Assembly: GCF_010122465.1 (NCBI RefSeq)
Contig: NZ_WLZY01000004.1
Coordinates: 186,001 to 250,000 of the forward strand
Reading direction: 5' to 3'
Origin: Phytoactinopolyspora mesophila
Lineage (GTDB): Bacteria > Actinomycetota > Actinomycetes > Jiangellales > Jiangellaceae
Length of the DNA stretch: 64,000 bases
The position numbers and the translations under genes are program-made. A model generated the notes under the pieces. It worked only from the letters and a program-made list of their open reading frames with translations. It was not told the origin of the DNA and did not search any database. Numbering within the stretch: the stretch's first letter is position 1; every line of letters begins with the position of its first letter. Positions 24,048 to 33,642 of this stretch are shown here, in pieces.

Positions 24048-25718
24048 TCAGAGGGCGGCGTCGAGCTCACCGAGGCGCTGGATCAGGCGGAGGTTCTCGC
24101 TGTAGTCGACCGGGCAGTTGATCACCGAGACGCCGTCCTCGTCCAAGGCCGTGCGAAGGGTGGGCAGCAGCTGGTCGGCGGAGGTGATCTGATACCCCTT
24201 CGCGCCGAAGCTCTCCGCGTACTTCACGACGTCGGGATTGGTGAACGCGGTGTTGCTGTGCTCGCCGAGCTCCATCTGCATCTTCCACTCGATCAGGCCG
24301 TAGCCGTTGTCCTCCCAGATCAGCACGGTGAGCGGGATGTTCTCTCGCACCGCCGTCTCGATCTCCTGCGAGTGCATCAGCCACGCGCCGTCGCCCATGA
24401 TGGCCAGCACTTTCTGGTCCGGCTTGGCGAGTGACACTGCCAGCGCGCCGGGCAGCGCGAAGCCCATGGTGGACAGTCCGTTGGAGATCAGGCAGGTGTT
24501 CGATGAGTAGGTCGGGTACAGACGCGCCATCCACATCTTGACCGCTCCCGTGTCGACCAGGGCGATGTCCTCGCGGCCGAGTGCCTCGCGCGTGTCGGCG
24601 ACGACGCGCTGCGGGGCCAGCGGAAAGCGGTCGTCCTGGCGACCATGGTCGAGCTCTTCGGCCAGCAAGGTGCTGGACCGGGTCGGCCCAGTGGCTGGAC
24701 AGTGGTGATCGCCCAATGCCTCGAGCAGTGCGGTGAGAGACGAGCTGATGTCGGCGATGATGCCGACGTCCACCGAGTAATGGGCATCTACCTCCGCCGG
24801 GAAGCGGTGTACGTGGATGACCTTCTTGTCGGAATCCGGATTGATCCGGACGGGGTCGAACTCTTGGAGTTCGTAGCCGACCGAGATGATCAAGTCGGCT
24901 TCCTCGAAACCGAAGTTCGCGTAGTCGCGGCCCATGAACCCGAAGGTTCCGACCGAATTCGGGTGGTCGTCGGCGAAGACGCCCTTACCGTGGAACGTGG
25001 TGGCCACGGGCACGCCGAGGGCCTCGGCGAACTTCGTGAGGGCCTCCGACGCGCCGCCACGAGCTGCCCCGTGTCCGGCCAGGACGATGGGGTGCTCGGC
25101 TTGCCGGATCAGATCGGCCGCACGTCGGACCTGGTTGGGCGACGGCGCCTCCGGTTGCACGACGTTGCGTGGCAACGGCTGCAACGACGGCTCGGCGGAC
25201 GCGTCGTCGACGTCTTCGGGCACCGCCAGATAGACCGCGCCGGGACGTTCGGTCTCCGCGGTCTTGAACGCCTTGCGGATCATCTCCGGAATCGCGTCCG
25301 GGGTGGGGACACTCGCCGACCATTTGGTGATCGGATTGAACAAGCTGACCAGGTCGACGAACTGGTGCGATTCCTTGTAGTTGCGGTCGCGGCCCACCTG
25401 TGCGGACAGCGCCACCAGTGGAGTGCTGTTGGTCATCGCATCGGCCACGCCGAGTTGCAGGTTGATCGCCCCGGGGCCGAGAGTCGCGGAGACAACTCCG
25501 GCCGAACCGGTGACCCGCCCGTACATCTCCGCCATGAACGACGCCGCCTGCTCGTGGCGGGTCAAGAGGTAACGGATGCCGGAGCGTTCCAGCGCGAGGG
25601 TGAGATGGATGTTCTCCTCCCCGGGCAGGCCGAAGACAACGGTGACGCCTTCGTTCTCCAGGCAGCGAACTAGGAGTTCGGCGGCAGAGCTGACGTTTTC
25701 GCCGGTGGGCTGGGTCAT
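24048..25718 (-). CDS. alsS: Acetolactate synthase, AlsS-like catabolic type
   Basis: A 556-residue thiamine-diphosphate enzyme. The N-terminal PYR domain has the catalytic Glu in RHEQAASFMAEMYGR, and the C-terminal PP domain has the TPP/Mg motif GDGAWLMHSQE...WEDNGYG. The layout and residues such as FGLPGEENI and YKESHQFVDL match the FAD-independent AlsS group, which condenses two pyruvates to 2-acetolactate for acetoin formation or overflow. No ilvN small subunit lies beside it, which also argues against a biosynthetic enzyme. No acetolactate decarboxylase is in the window. Confidence 0.85.
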   Translation of the reverse strand: MTQPTGENVSSAAELLVRCLENEGVTVVFGLPGEENIHLTLALERSGIRYLLTRHEQAASFMAEMYGRVTGSAGVVSATLGPGAINLQLGVADAMTNSTPLVALSAQVGRDRNYKESHQFVDLVSLFNPITKWSASVPTPDAIPEMIRKAFKTAETERPGAVYLAVPEDVDDASAEPSLQPLPRNVVQPEAPSPNQVRRAADLIRQAEHPIVLAGHGAARGGASEALTKFAEALGVPVATTFHGKGVFADDHPNSVGTFGFMGRDYANFGFEEADLIISVGYELQEFDPVRINPDSDKKVIHVHRFPAEVDAHYSVDVGIIADISSSLTALLEALGDHHCPATGPTRSSTLLAEELDHGRQDDRFPLAPQRVVADTREALGREDIALVDTGAVKMWMARLYPTYSSNTCLISNGLSTMGFALPGALAVSLAKPDQKVLAIMGDGAWLMHSQEIETAVRENIPLTVLIWEDNGYGLIEWKMQMELGEHSNTAFTNPDVVKYAESFGAKGYQITSADQLLPTLRTALDEDGVSVINCPVDYSENLRLIQRLGELDAAL

Positions 25719-25800
25719 GGCAGCGGCCTCACAAGGTGTTGTCGTGGTCCACGGCTGCCTGGCGCGAGCACCGGGTGGGTGCTCGCGCCGGGCGAACCGA

Positions 25801-27498
25801 TCAGCTTGTTCCCTTGGGACCCACGCTATCGAGCCGCTCGCCGGGGCCAGGTATCACCTCGAGTTCGAGCTCGACGGGTGGCACGGACTCCAGGTTCTCG
25901 GCTGCCGGCTCAGAGTGCTTCAGCGTGGCCGCCACGTCGGTCTCAGCGTTGCCGCCCGCCCCTTCGGTGTTCTCGCCCGGGGTGTCGTGGGGGCGGATGT
26001 GTCGCAGGAGGACGGCGACGAACGTCGCGACTATCACCATCAGGCCCGCGCCGACGATCGCCGACGTGTGGAATCCCTGGGTGAACGCCGCCCGCGCCGC
26101 GACGAGCAGCGGCTCGGCAACCTGGGCCGGAAGCTGTTCTGCCGTGACGAGTGCTCCGGCCAGCGTGTCACGCGAAGCTTCCGCCGCGACTTCAGGTGTG
26201 CCAGCCGGGACCGAGTCCAAATTGTTCCGGTACACCGCGACCCCGACGCTGCCGAGAATCGCCAGTCCGAGCGCTCCGCCGAACTCCTGGCTGGTTTCGG
26301 ATACGGCCGAGGCCGCGCCGGCTCGCTCCGGTGGAGTGGCGCTGATCACCAGGTCGGTGCCGAGCGCGGCGGCCGGTGCGAACCCTCCGGCCATCAAGGA
26401 CGCGCCGATGATGAGCGGAGCGATACTTCCGCCTGCTTCGACCTGGGTGAACAACGAGACGCCGACGGCGCCGAGCGCGAAACCGGAAGCGATCAAGAAG
26501 GCCGGCCGGATCCGCCGCACCAGCATCGGCGCCAGCATCATGCCGATCATGCCGGCCGCCGTCGACGGCAGGACCCACAACCCCGCCCGCCAGGGCGACA
26601 GGCCGTGAACCAGCTGCATGTACTGCATGACGAACAGGTTGAGTCCCATCATCACGAACACGGCGGTGGTCATGGCGGCGAGCGAAACGCTGAACGCGGG
26701 ATTGCGGAAGAGCTTGATGTCGATCAGCGGGTCGTCGAGGGTCTGCTGCCGGCGCATGAAGGCCAGGCCGAAGCCGATTCCGACGACGATCGCCGCGACC
26801 GGCAGGAGCCCCCAGCCGTCTTTGGCCAGTTCCTTGATGCCGTAGATGACCGGTAGAGCGGTGGCCAGCAGCAAGAGCGCGCTCACGAGATCCAGTCGAC
26901 CGGCGTTGGTGCTTCTGTACTCGGGCAGCAGGAACGGCCCGATCACCAGCAGGATCACCATGACGGGGACGCCGACGAGGAAGACCGAACCCCACCAGAA
27001 GTTCTCCAGCAGCGCTCCACCTACCAGCGGCCCGGCAGAGCCACCCACCATGAAGCTCATCGCCCAAATAGAGATCGCGGTGGTGCGCTGCCGGTCGTCG
27101 AGGAACATGTTCCGGATCAACGACAAGGTAGAGGGCATCAGTGTCGCGCCGGCCACACCGAGCAGGGCACGGGTCACGATCAGCATCTCGGGTGTGGTCG
27201 AGTAGGCGGCGAGCACGGAGGCGGCTCCGAACGCCGCTGCGCCGATGAAGAGCAGGCGCCGGCGGCCGATGCGGTCGCCGAGGCTGCCCATGGTGATCAG
27301 GAATCCGGCGATGACGAAACCGTAGATGTCGGTGATCCAGAGCAACTGGGTGCTGCTGGGTTGCAGGTCCGCGCTCAGGTGTGGAACCGCGAGGTGCAGG
27401 ATGGTGAGATCCATGATGACGAGCATGGCCGGCAAGGCCAGCACGGCTAGCCCGATCCATTCTCGCAATCCCGCGCGTGGGGGCGCAGTGGTTGTCAT
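25801..27498 (-). CDS. DHA2-family MFS drug exporter (14 TM)
   Basis: A 565-residue EmrB/QacA-type H+ antiporter. The first helices hold the family motifs (MDLTILHLAVPHLSADL, GSLGDRIGRRRLL), with motif C-type glycine spacing in TM5 (GGSAGPLVGGAL). About 14 TM segments are expected, followed by a ~70-residue acidic C-terminal tail. The ATG at 27498 lies within one arm of a 10-bp inverted repeat, so translation may be gated by the leader. Likely exports a toxic compound; substrate unknown. Confidence 0.9.
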   Translation of the reverse strand: MTTTAPPRAGLREWIGLAVLALPAMLVIMDLTILHLAVPHLSADLQPSSTQLLWITDIYGFVIAGFLITMGSLGDRIGRRRLLFIGAAAFGAASVLAAYSTTPEMLIVTRALLGVAGATLMPSTLSLIRNMFLDDRQRTTAISIWAMSFMVGGSAGPLVGGALLENFWWGSVFLVGVPVMVILLVIGPFLLPEYRSTNAGRLDLVSALLLLATALPVIYGIKELAKDGWGLLPVAAIVVGIGFGLAFMRRQQTLDDPLIDIKLFRNPAFSVSLAAMTTAVFVMMGLNLFVMQYMQLVHGLSPWRAGLWVLPSTAAGMIGMMLAPMLVRRIRPAFLIASGFALGAVGVSLFTQVEAGGSIAPLIIGASLMAGGFAPAAALGTDLVISATPPERAGAASAVSETSQEFGGALGLAILGSVGVAVYRNNLDSVPAGTPEVAAEASRDTLAGALVTAEQLPAQVAEPLLVAARAAFTQGFHTSAIVGAGLMVIVATFVAVLLRHIRPHDTPGENTEGAGGNAETDVAATLKHSEPAAENLESVPPVELELEVIPGPGERLDSVGPKGTS

Positions 27499-27552
27499 TT
27501 CAGGTCCTTTCGGGTCAGCTGGCCGCCGACCACGCGTCTGACGACCTGAAAT
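27497..27552 (-). promoter_or_regulatory. 5' leader hairpin occluding start codon of drug exporter
   Basis: In the transcript of the exporter gene, ATTTCAGGTC (27543-27552) pairs perfectly with GACCTGAAAT (27497-27506), with 36 nt between. The second arm covers the AAAGGAC ribosome-binding region edge and the first two bases of the start codon. If the helix forms it should hide the start. Such leaders regulate some resistance genes by translation attenuation; no leader peptide was identified, so the mechanism is inference. Confidence 0.45.
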
Positions 27553-27600
27553 GAACTTAGAAGCTTAACCATTATTGAGGTCAAGCCGGTGAGATCGGCG

Positions 27601-29634
27601 TCACAGCTCCCAGCTGAATTCGCCGGCCGGACGGTACTGGCATTGGGTGCCGGTGATGACCGAAGAACGCAGATGCTCCGCTAGCTCGGGATGCCGGTCG
27701 GCCAGCCGGCGTAAGGTATCGCGGATCCGGGCGGTCACGGTCTTGCGAGAGCGTTCGGCCTCGTCTCCGAGCCGCCGTGTTCTCCCGGCCAGTCCCGCGG
27801 CGGCGCGAAGTTCGTCGAGCAGAGCAGCACGCTCGCGATCTAGTTCGCCCGCTCGTGCGTCGTCGTGCTGACCCAGGGCTCGTTCGATCTCATCGTCCAG
27901 TTGGGTGAGCCGGTGCCGGTACTGGGCTTTCGCGGTGTCGTCCAGCATGTCGTCGCCGCCTAACTGGCGAGAAGCGCGGATCTCCGCATCGCTGCCGTCG
28001 GTGAGGAGATCCACCGCGGGCACGTCCACACCCGGGCGGCTCAGAAGAAAGTGCAGATCGTGTAGCCCTTTGGCGTCGGGTATATGAACGGTTCGTCCGG
28101 CGAAAGTGAGCGTCCACACCGAGCCGTCGAACCGGAAGACGTTGCCGATTCCGTCTTCTCCGGCCGGGATGCGTGGCCCGTCGCTGGGCGGCGCTAACTC
28201 GGCGAGTGCGTGCTGAACGCGGGCACGAAGCTCGGCGTCGTCCAGCTTTTCGGCCATGACGCCTGCCTGCTCGAACGTCTGCCGGGCGTCATCGGTCTTC
28301 CGGGCGCGTCGCTGCTGGTCCGCGAGTGCGAACGTGACCCATGCGCGCCGCCACGGATGATCGGCCGGGATCAGCTCGAGCACCCGCCGGTAATGCGTGG
28401 CGGATTCCTCCGAAGCCAGCCGGCACGATGCCTCCCGCGCTGCCGCGAGCAGATAACGGATGGCCGCGGGCTCGGAGATCTCGGGAACGGCCAGGTACGC
28501 GTGATGGGCCAGGCGTGAAGCCGATGTGTCGTCCCGGGGGCGCTCTTTCAGCGCTCTGGTGGCGGCTGCGTGCCGAGCCCGTAGTTCGGCGGTCTCCAGA
28601 GTGTCGTGCAGCGTCTGCCGGACGAGGTCGTGCGCGAACGCGAACCGGCCGGATCCCATCGGCACCACGAGGCGCGTCACCGTTGCCTCGTCCAAGAGCT
28701 GGCGTACCTCGGCCGCCGGCAGACCGGCGACCGCGGCCAAGGTCTGACGGTGGAACTCGGGCCCAAGCACGGCGGCGTCGGTCAGCACGTTCAGGATCGG
28801 CCTCGGCAGGTAGGACAGGTGCCGATGGACAGCATCGCGCAGCCCAGGCGCCACGACGTCCAACTGCCCACCGGCCTGTGACAACCGGGCCATCTGCTCG
28901 ACGAAGAGTGGATTCCCTCCGGTGCGGTGATGTATCTCGACCGCATACTCCTCGGTGGGCGCGGACCCGGTGATCTGGGTGATGACGCCGGCGACGGCCG
29001 AGACGTCCAGGCCGGTCAGCGTCACCGCCGTGGCCTTCATCTCCAGCGGTCGGAGGCAATCACGCAACGGGTGACCGGACGTCTCGACCTCCACGTCGCG
29101 ATACGTCCCGACCAGCAGCACTCGCTCGAACCAGGTATGGCGCACGACGAAGTCCAGCAGCTGAAGGGATGCGGGATCGGCCCAGTGCAGGTCGTCGAGG
29201 GCGATCACCAGAGCTTGCTCACGAGCGACAGTCGCCAGCAGGGATGTCACCGAGTCGAACAGCTGGAACGCCGCGTCGCTGAATTCGGCGGACGTCGGCG
29301 GCACCGTGAAGTCGCCCAGCAGATAGGTGAGGCCCTCACCTACCGCCTCGGTAGCCGACGCCCAGCCTTCAGGCCCGAGCTCGCGCTGCACACTGCGCAG
29401 CACCTGGACCCAGGGCCAGTAACCTGGTGCGCCCTCGTGTTCCCAGCAGGCGCCACTGGCAATCAACGCGCCTCGCGACGAGGCCTCGCTCAACGCCCGT
29501 GTGACCAGAGTCGTTTTGCCAACGCCCGCCTCGCCGGTCACCAGAACCAGGCCGCCGTGGCTGTCCAACGTGCGGTTGACCTCGGCTTGGACCAGCTCTA
29601 AAGGGCGTTCGCGGCCGATGAGCGTGGGTGCCAC
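27601..29634 (-). CDS. STAND-like AAA ATPase with TPR-like region and C-terminal HTH-like domain
   Basis: A 677-residue predicted cytoplasmic ATPase of the AAA_16/LuxR-type MalT-like plan. Walker A is GEAGVGKTT and Walker B is VIALDDLHWAD, followed by GNPLFVEQ (sensor region). The second half is helical and repeat-like, and the C-terminal ~140 residues (GRTVHIPDAKGLHDLHFLLSRPG) resemble the winged or SMAD-like end found in such ATPases instead of a LuxR helix-turn-helix. GTG 29634 has GGAGGACAGAAGAC upstream. It is divergent from the FMN reductase gene and may be its regulator. Target and signal unknown. Confidence 0.75.
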   Translation of the reverse strand: MAPTLIGRERPLELVQAEVNRTLDSHGGLVLVTGEAGVGKTTLVTRALSEASSRGALIASGACWEHEGAPGYWPWVQVLRSVQRELGPEGWASATEAVGEGLTYLLGDFTVPPTSAEFSDAAFQLFDSVTSLLATVAREQALVIALDDLHWADPASLQLLDFVVRHTWFERVLLVGTYRDVEVETSGHPLRDCLRPLEMKATAVTLTGLDVSAVAGVITQITGSAPTEEYAVEIHHRTGGNPLFVEQMARLSQAGGQLDVVAPGLRDAVHRHLSYLPRPILNVLTDAAVLGPEFHRQTLAAVAGLPAAEVRQLLDEATVTRLVVPMGSGRFAFAHDLVRQTLHDTLETAELRARHAAATRALKERPRDDTSASRLAHHAYLAVPEISEPAAIRYLLAAAREASCRLASEESATHYRRVLELIPADHPWRRAWVTFALADQQRRARKTDDARQTFEQAGVMAEKLDDAELRARVQHALAELAPPSDGPRIPAGEDGIGNVFRFDGSVWTLTFAGRTVHIPDAKGLHDLHFLLSRPGVDVPAVDLLTDGSDAEIRASRQLGGDDMLDDTAKAQYRHRLTQLDDEIERALGQHDDARAGELDRERAALLDELRAAAGLAGRTRRLGDEAERSRKTVTARIRDTLRRLADRHPELAEHLRSSVITGTQCQYRPAGEFSWEL

Positions 29635-29743
29635 GTCTTCTGTCCTCCGCCGTGCTTGGCGATCTCGCTGGATCGAATCTAGCGATTGCCAGATGCGAGC
29701 CAGCGCCTTTCTGGTGAGAACACCCACGCTACCGGAGGACGTC

Positions 29744-30343
29744 ATGGACAGGATCGTCAACAGCCGAGCCTCGGCCGATGCCCCGCTGCGAACCGCGGTG
29801 ATCGTCGGCAGTACGCGTGAGGGCCGCGGTGGTGCGGCGATTGCGCAGTGGTTCGCCGAGTGTTCCCGGCAGGAGGCCGCTCTCGAACTCGACGTGATCG
29901 ATCTCGCCGAGTTCTCTTTCCCGCAGCGGTATCCCCGCCGGGCGACGCCGGCCATGCTCGATTTCTCGAAGCGCGTGGACCGGGCCGACGCGTTCGTCGT
30001 CGTGACGCCCGAGTACAACCACGGGTATCCGGCCTCGCTCAAGCAGGCGATCGACTACTGCTGCGACGAGTGGTTCGCCAAACCCGTCGGCTTCGTCGCT
30101 TACGGAACGGCCGCACAGGGCTTGCGCGCCGTGGAGCAGCTGCGCCAGGTGTTCAACGCCCTGCACACGGTGACTATCGCCGACGTGGTCAGCTTCAACC
30201 GGTTCGACGGCAGCCTCGGCGACGACGGCCGCCCGCGAGACACCGAGGCGGCGGGCATCGCGGTGCGCCGGATGCTCGCGCAGCTGACGTGGTGGGCACG
30301 GGCGCTGCGAGCGGCCCGTGCCGAACTGCCCTTCGCGGCCTGA
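29744..30343 (+). CDS. NAD(P)H-dependent FMN reductase
   Basis: A 199-residue flavodoxin-like reductase (FMN_red family). The FMN phosphate loop is GSTREGRGG and the isoalloxazine-contacting motif is PEYNHGYPASLKQAID. It probably supplies reduced flavin or reduces quinone-like substrates. ATG 29744 has GGAGGA 8-13 nt upstream. It lies 68 bp before the DrrA-type ATPase gene on the same strand, and both may respond to the same compound. Confidence 0.88.
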   Translation: MDRIVNSRASADAPLRTAVIVGSTREGRGGAAIAQWFAECSRQEAALELDVIDLAEFSFPQRYPRRATPAMLDFSKRVDRADAFVVVTPEYNHGYPASLKQAIDYCCDEWFAKPVGFVAYGTAAQGLRAVEQLRQVFNALHTVTIADVVSFNRFDGSLGDDGRPRDTEAAGIAVRRMLAQLTWWARALRAARAELPFAA

Positions 30344-30411
30344 CCAGGGCCCACACCTTCGCTGCACATCTTCACCCCGACACCAAAAAGGCGAATTTCA
30401 AGGAGACATCA

Positions 30412-31362
30412 ATGATCCACGCGAAGAATCTGACTCGCCGCTTCACGCTGAAGAACGAGACCGTTGAGGCGGTACGCGGCGTCGAGATCGATGTCGTCCC
30501 GGGCGAGCTGGTAGCTTTCCTCGGTCCTAATGGCGCCGGCAAGAGCACCACTCTACGGATGCTGACGACGCTGCTACCGCCTAGCGCGGGCACCGCCACC
30601 GTCGCCGGGTACGACATCGACCGTGACCCGGTAGAGGTCCGGCGCCGGATCGGCCACATCGGCCAGGGCAACGGCTCGTTCGACGGCATGCGGGTGCGTG
30701 AGGAGCTGTTCACCCAGGGGCGGTTCTATGGCCTCGATCGCCGGACCGCCCAGGCTCGCGTCGACGAACTGCTGGACCAGCTGGATCTGTCCGCTCAGGC
30801 CGACCGTGACGTCGCGCGGCTCTCCGGTGGCCAGCGTCGTCGCCTGGACATTGCGATGGGGCTGATCCACCGGCCTCGGCTGTTGTTCCTCGACGAGCCG
30901 TCGTCCGGCCTCGATCCCCAAAGCCGCGCGAACCTGCTGGAGCACATCCGCCGGCTGCACCGGGAGGAGGACGTCACGGTCTTCCTGACCACCCACTATC
31001 TGGACGAGGCCGACGCTCTCGCGGAGCGGGTGATCGTGATCGACCACGGCACGATCATCGCCGACGGCACACCCAGCCAGCTCAAGTCCAAAGTCTCGGG
31101 TGACCTCGTCACCGTGCAGCTCGCGGAGCCGGAACAGGTCGCGGCCGCGGCTGAGGTGGCAGGACGCATACCCACCGCCCACGAGCTGGACCAGGCTGAT
31201 GCGGAGCTGACGTTCCGGGTCGAGAACGGTGACGCCGCCATTCCAGAGCTAGTCCGATCGCTGGACGCGGCCGGGTTGACGCTGCGCGGTACTCAGGTGA
31301 AGCGACCGACTCTCGACGACGTCTTTCTCACGCTGACCGGCCGGAGCCTGCGCGACGAATGA
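30412..31362 (+). CDS. ABC exporter ATPase (DrrA-like)
   Basis: A 316-residue daunorubicin-resistance type ATPase. Walker A is GPNGAGKST, the signature is LSGGQRRR, Walker B is LLFLDEP, and a C-terminal extension of ~90 residues ends with RPTLDDVFLTLTGRSL, the DrrA-family tail that holds the dimer together. The site AAGGAG lies 6 nt before ATG 30412. The permease gene starts 52 bp after its stop. Together they should export a drug or lipid. Confidence 0.9.
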   Translation: MIHAKNLTRRFTLKNETVEAVRGVEIDVVPGELVAFLGPNGAGKSTTLRMLTTLLPPSAGTATVAGYDIDRDPVEVRRRIGHIGQGNGSFDGMRVREELFTQGRFYGLDRRTAQARVDELLDQLDLSAQADRDVARLSGGQRRRLDIAMGLIHRPRLLFLDEPSSGLDPQSRANLLEHIRRLHREEDVTVFLTTHYLDEADALAERVIVIDHGTIIADGTPSQLKSKVSGDLVTVQLAEPEQVAAAAEVAGRIPTAHELDQADAELTFRVENGDAAIPELVRSLDAAGLTLRGTQVKRPTLDDVFLTLTGRSLRDE

Positions 31363-31414
31363 CCAACGGGTGGTCCCCAATCTCGAACCATTTCATCCCA
31401 GGAAGGACACTGAC

Positions 31415-32176
31415 ATGAATCTGCTCGTTGTGACCGGCGCGGTTTTCAACCGTGAGTTCCGTGCCAAGATCCGCACCCCGTGGCCGCTCATCGAATCGCT
31501 GGCCGACCCACTCTTGCTGCTGGTGTTGTTCGGACCCTTGGTTGCTGGCCTGGGGACCATGCCGGGGATGCCTACTGACAACACGATCCAGTGGTTTGTT
31601 CCCGGGATCCTGGTGCTGATGGTCTTCATGACCGGAGCCTTTATCGGGTCTGGCCTGCAGGAGGAGCGGCAGGCTGGCTCCTTCGAGCGGATGCTCGTGA
31701 CGCCGGCGAACCGGCTCGCGTTCCTGCTGGGCCGGGTGCTCAGGGTCGTGATCGTCGTGCTGATCCAGGCGGTCGTCGTGGTGGTCGCCACCGTTCCATT
31801 CGGCCTGGAGGTCCATCTCAACGGCATGATCGTCGGCGCGGCATTGCTGGCGGTGCTCGCTGCGGCGCTCGGTATCGGCTCGCTCGCGGTCGGGCTGATG
31901 CTGCAGAACGCGTACGCGTTCTGGGGAGTGATGACCCTGGCCTACACACCGATCATCATCACCTCGGGTGCGATGCTGCCGATGAACCTGGCGCCGGACT
32001 GGTTGTTCGCGATCTCGCGGATCAATCCGCTGGCCCACGTGGTGGAAGCGCAGCGTTCGCTGTTCGCCGGAGACCTGTCCAACCCGGCCATCTTCTGGGG
32101 GTTCGCCGTGGCGCTGGCCTTCGGCGCGCTGGCAGCGTATGCGGGCACCAGGTCGATGCGCCGGATCCGGATCTGA
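31415..32176 (+). CDS. ABC-2 type permease (DrrB-like)
   Basis: A 253-residue permease with about six TM segments. The ABC-2 signature segment (INPLAHVVEAQRSLFAGD) lies before the last helix. ATG 31415 has GGAAGGA upstream. It forms the membrane half of the exporter with the ATPase gene just before it, and a very large hairpin marks the end of the unit. Confidence 0.88.
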   Translation: MNLLVVTGAVFNREFRAKIRTPWPLIESLADPLLLLVLFGPLVAGLGTMPGMPTDNTIQWFVPGILVLMVFMTGAFIGSGLQEERQAGSFERMLVTPANRLAFLLGRVLRVVIVVLIQAVVVVVATVPFGLEVHLNGMIVGAALLAVLAAALGIGSLAVGLMLQNAYAFWGVMTLAYTPIIITSGAMLPMNLAPDWLFAISRINPLAHVVEAQRSLFAGDLSNPAIFWGFAVALAFGALAAYAGTRSMRRIRI

Positions 32177-32204
32177 CCTGCCAGGCGCAGGTGATCTCGC
32201 CTCC

Positions 32205-32309
32205 CCTTCCTCCGTGATCGTGAGCGCGTTGTGGCTGTTCTCGACGGGACAAACTGGTCCAAAACGCCTCCCGTAACAGCCACAACGCGCTCACGATCAC
32301 GGAGGAAGG
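32205..32309. terminator. Very large inverted repeat, terminator-like
   Basis: Perfect arms of 35 bp at 32205-32239 and 32275-32309 flank a 35-nt loop that itself carries a second stem (ACGGGA 32244-32249 with TCCCGT 32269-32274). The end contains TGATCGTGAGC, matching the TGATCATGAAC core of a similar hairpin at 44788-44840. It separates the ABC exporter from the two-component operon, both on the plus strand. No T-tract is evident, so it may act as a barrier, a Rho-related structure or a dispersed palindrome. Confidence 0.75.
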
Positions 32310-32379
32310 AGGGCGCGCCGGAGAGGTCAACCCGCAGGATGACGCCGCCGGGGCTGCGCAGCGCATAAGGTCATTGCCT

Positions 32380-33642
32380 GTGCGAAGGCGTGACCAGGTA
32401 TATCTGTGGCTGCGAGACCATCCCCTCGTGGTCGATTCTCTTCTGGCCGGGTCGTTGTTCTTCGTGCTCGGGTTCGCGGGCTGGCCGGTGTTCTTCGATC
32501 CGTACGCGCTGTCGCTGAGTGGTGACGTGCTGGTGCCTTCGCTCACCTTCGGGGTGAACCAGGCTCTGTACACCGTCGGGACACCCCTTGTCTCCGCCGG
32601 TCTGATCTTGCCGCTGGCCCTGCGCAGAGTCCGGCCGGAGTGGACCGGCTTCCTCGTCTTCAGCACCGCTTTCCTGCAGTGGCTGTTCGCGATTCCGATC
32701 CAGGCCTCCCAGATCGGTGTTCTGATCGCGTTGCATGCCCTGGCGGCCTACGGTAGGCGCTGGGCAGCCCGGACCGGGTTGGTATTGAGTCTGATCGCGG
32801 CCCCGCTGGCCGTTGCGCGGTATGTGATCACCTTCGACACCGCCGTGCCGGTCGCTATCGGCATCGTCGCCCTCGTCCTGGCCGCATGGGCCGTCGGCGA
32901 CCTCCAGCGGGTGCGTCGTCAGCAGCTCGACGGCTTGCGAGAACACGCCCACCGGCTGGAGGTGGAACGTGAGCAAGAGGCTCGGCTGGCGGCCGCTGAC
33001 GAGCGGGCCCGGATCGCCCGGGAGATGCACGACGTCGTGGCGCACTCGTTGTCCGTCGTGATCGCCCAGGCCGACGGTGGTCGTTACGCCGCGAACGACG
33101 ATCCGAAGGCCGCCGTGCGAGCTTGCACCACGATCTCCCAGACCGGCAGGAGTGCATTGACCGAGATGCGCAGGCTGCTGGGGGTGTTGCGCACGGAGGA
33201 CGGGGACGTCCGCGCACCGGCACCCGGGCTGGCGAACCTCGACGATCTCGTCGCCGGGATCCAGGACAGCGGACTACCGGTGCGTTTCACGACAACGGGC
33301 ACCGTACGCCCGGTGTCGTCCGGTATCGAACTCGCCATCTACCGGATCGTCCAGGAAGCGCTGACGAATGTCCTCAAACACGCGGGGCCGGACGCAACAG
33401 CCGAGGTGCGGCTGGACTGGACCCCTGCCGGGCTGCTGCTTTCCATCACCGACGACGGCCGCGGCGCGGCTGCCGACAGTTCGCTGCGCAACGAGGCCGC
33501 GGGCGCGGGCAACGGCATACCCGGCATGAGCGAGCGGGCCGCTCTCTACGGCGGGAAACTCCAAGCCGGGCCGGTTCTCGGTGGCGGGTTCGTGGTTCGT
33601 GCCCGCATTCCGTACCTGACAACGGAGACAATGAACCAGTGA
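32380..33642 (+). CDS. Two-component sensor histidine kinase (NarL-type partner)
   Basis: A 420-residue kinase of the HisKA_3 class. Four or more TM helices occupy about 15-160. A coiled stretch leads to the DHp helix with the phospho-accepting His in REMHDVVAHSLSVV (about 213-226), then the HATPase_c domain with N box (IVQEALTNVLKHAG), G1 (DDGRGAA) and G2 (GNGIPGMSERAALYGG). GTG 32380 has TAAGGT 8 nt upstream and is probably leaderless. Its stop overlaps the regulator start (GTGA). The signal is unknown. Confidence 0.9.
   Translation: MRRRDQVYLWLRDHPLVVDSLLAGSLFFVLGFAGWPVFFDPYALSLSGDVLVPSLTFGVNQALYTVGTPLVSAGLILPLALRRVRPEWTGFLVFSTAFLQWLFAIPIQASQIGVLIALHALAAYGRRWAARTGLVLSLIAAPLAVARYVITFDTAVPVAIGIVALVLAAWAVGDLQRVRRQQLDGLREHAHRLEVEREQEARLAAADERARIAREMHDVVAHSLSVVIAQADGGRYAANDDPKAAVRACTTISQTGRSALTEMRRLLGVLRTEDGDVRAPAPGLANLDDLVAGIQDSGLPVRFTTTGTVRPVSSGIELAIYRIVQEALTNVLKHAGPDATAEVRLDWTPAGLLLSITDDGRGAAADSSLRNEAAGAGNGIPGMSERAALYGGKLQAGPVLGGGFVVRARIPYLTTETMNQ

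Noticed and set aside
24645-25673. Long open reading opposite the acetolactate synthase gene
   Set aside because: Shadow of a gene with intact catalytic motifs; no independent start site or homology.
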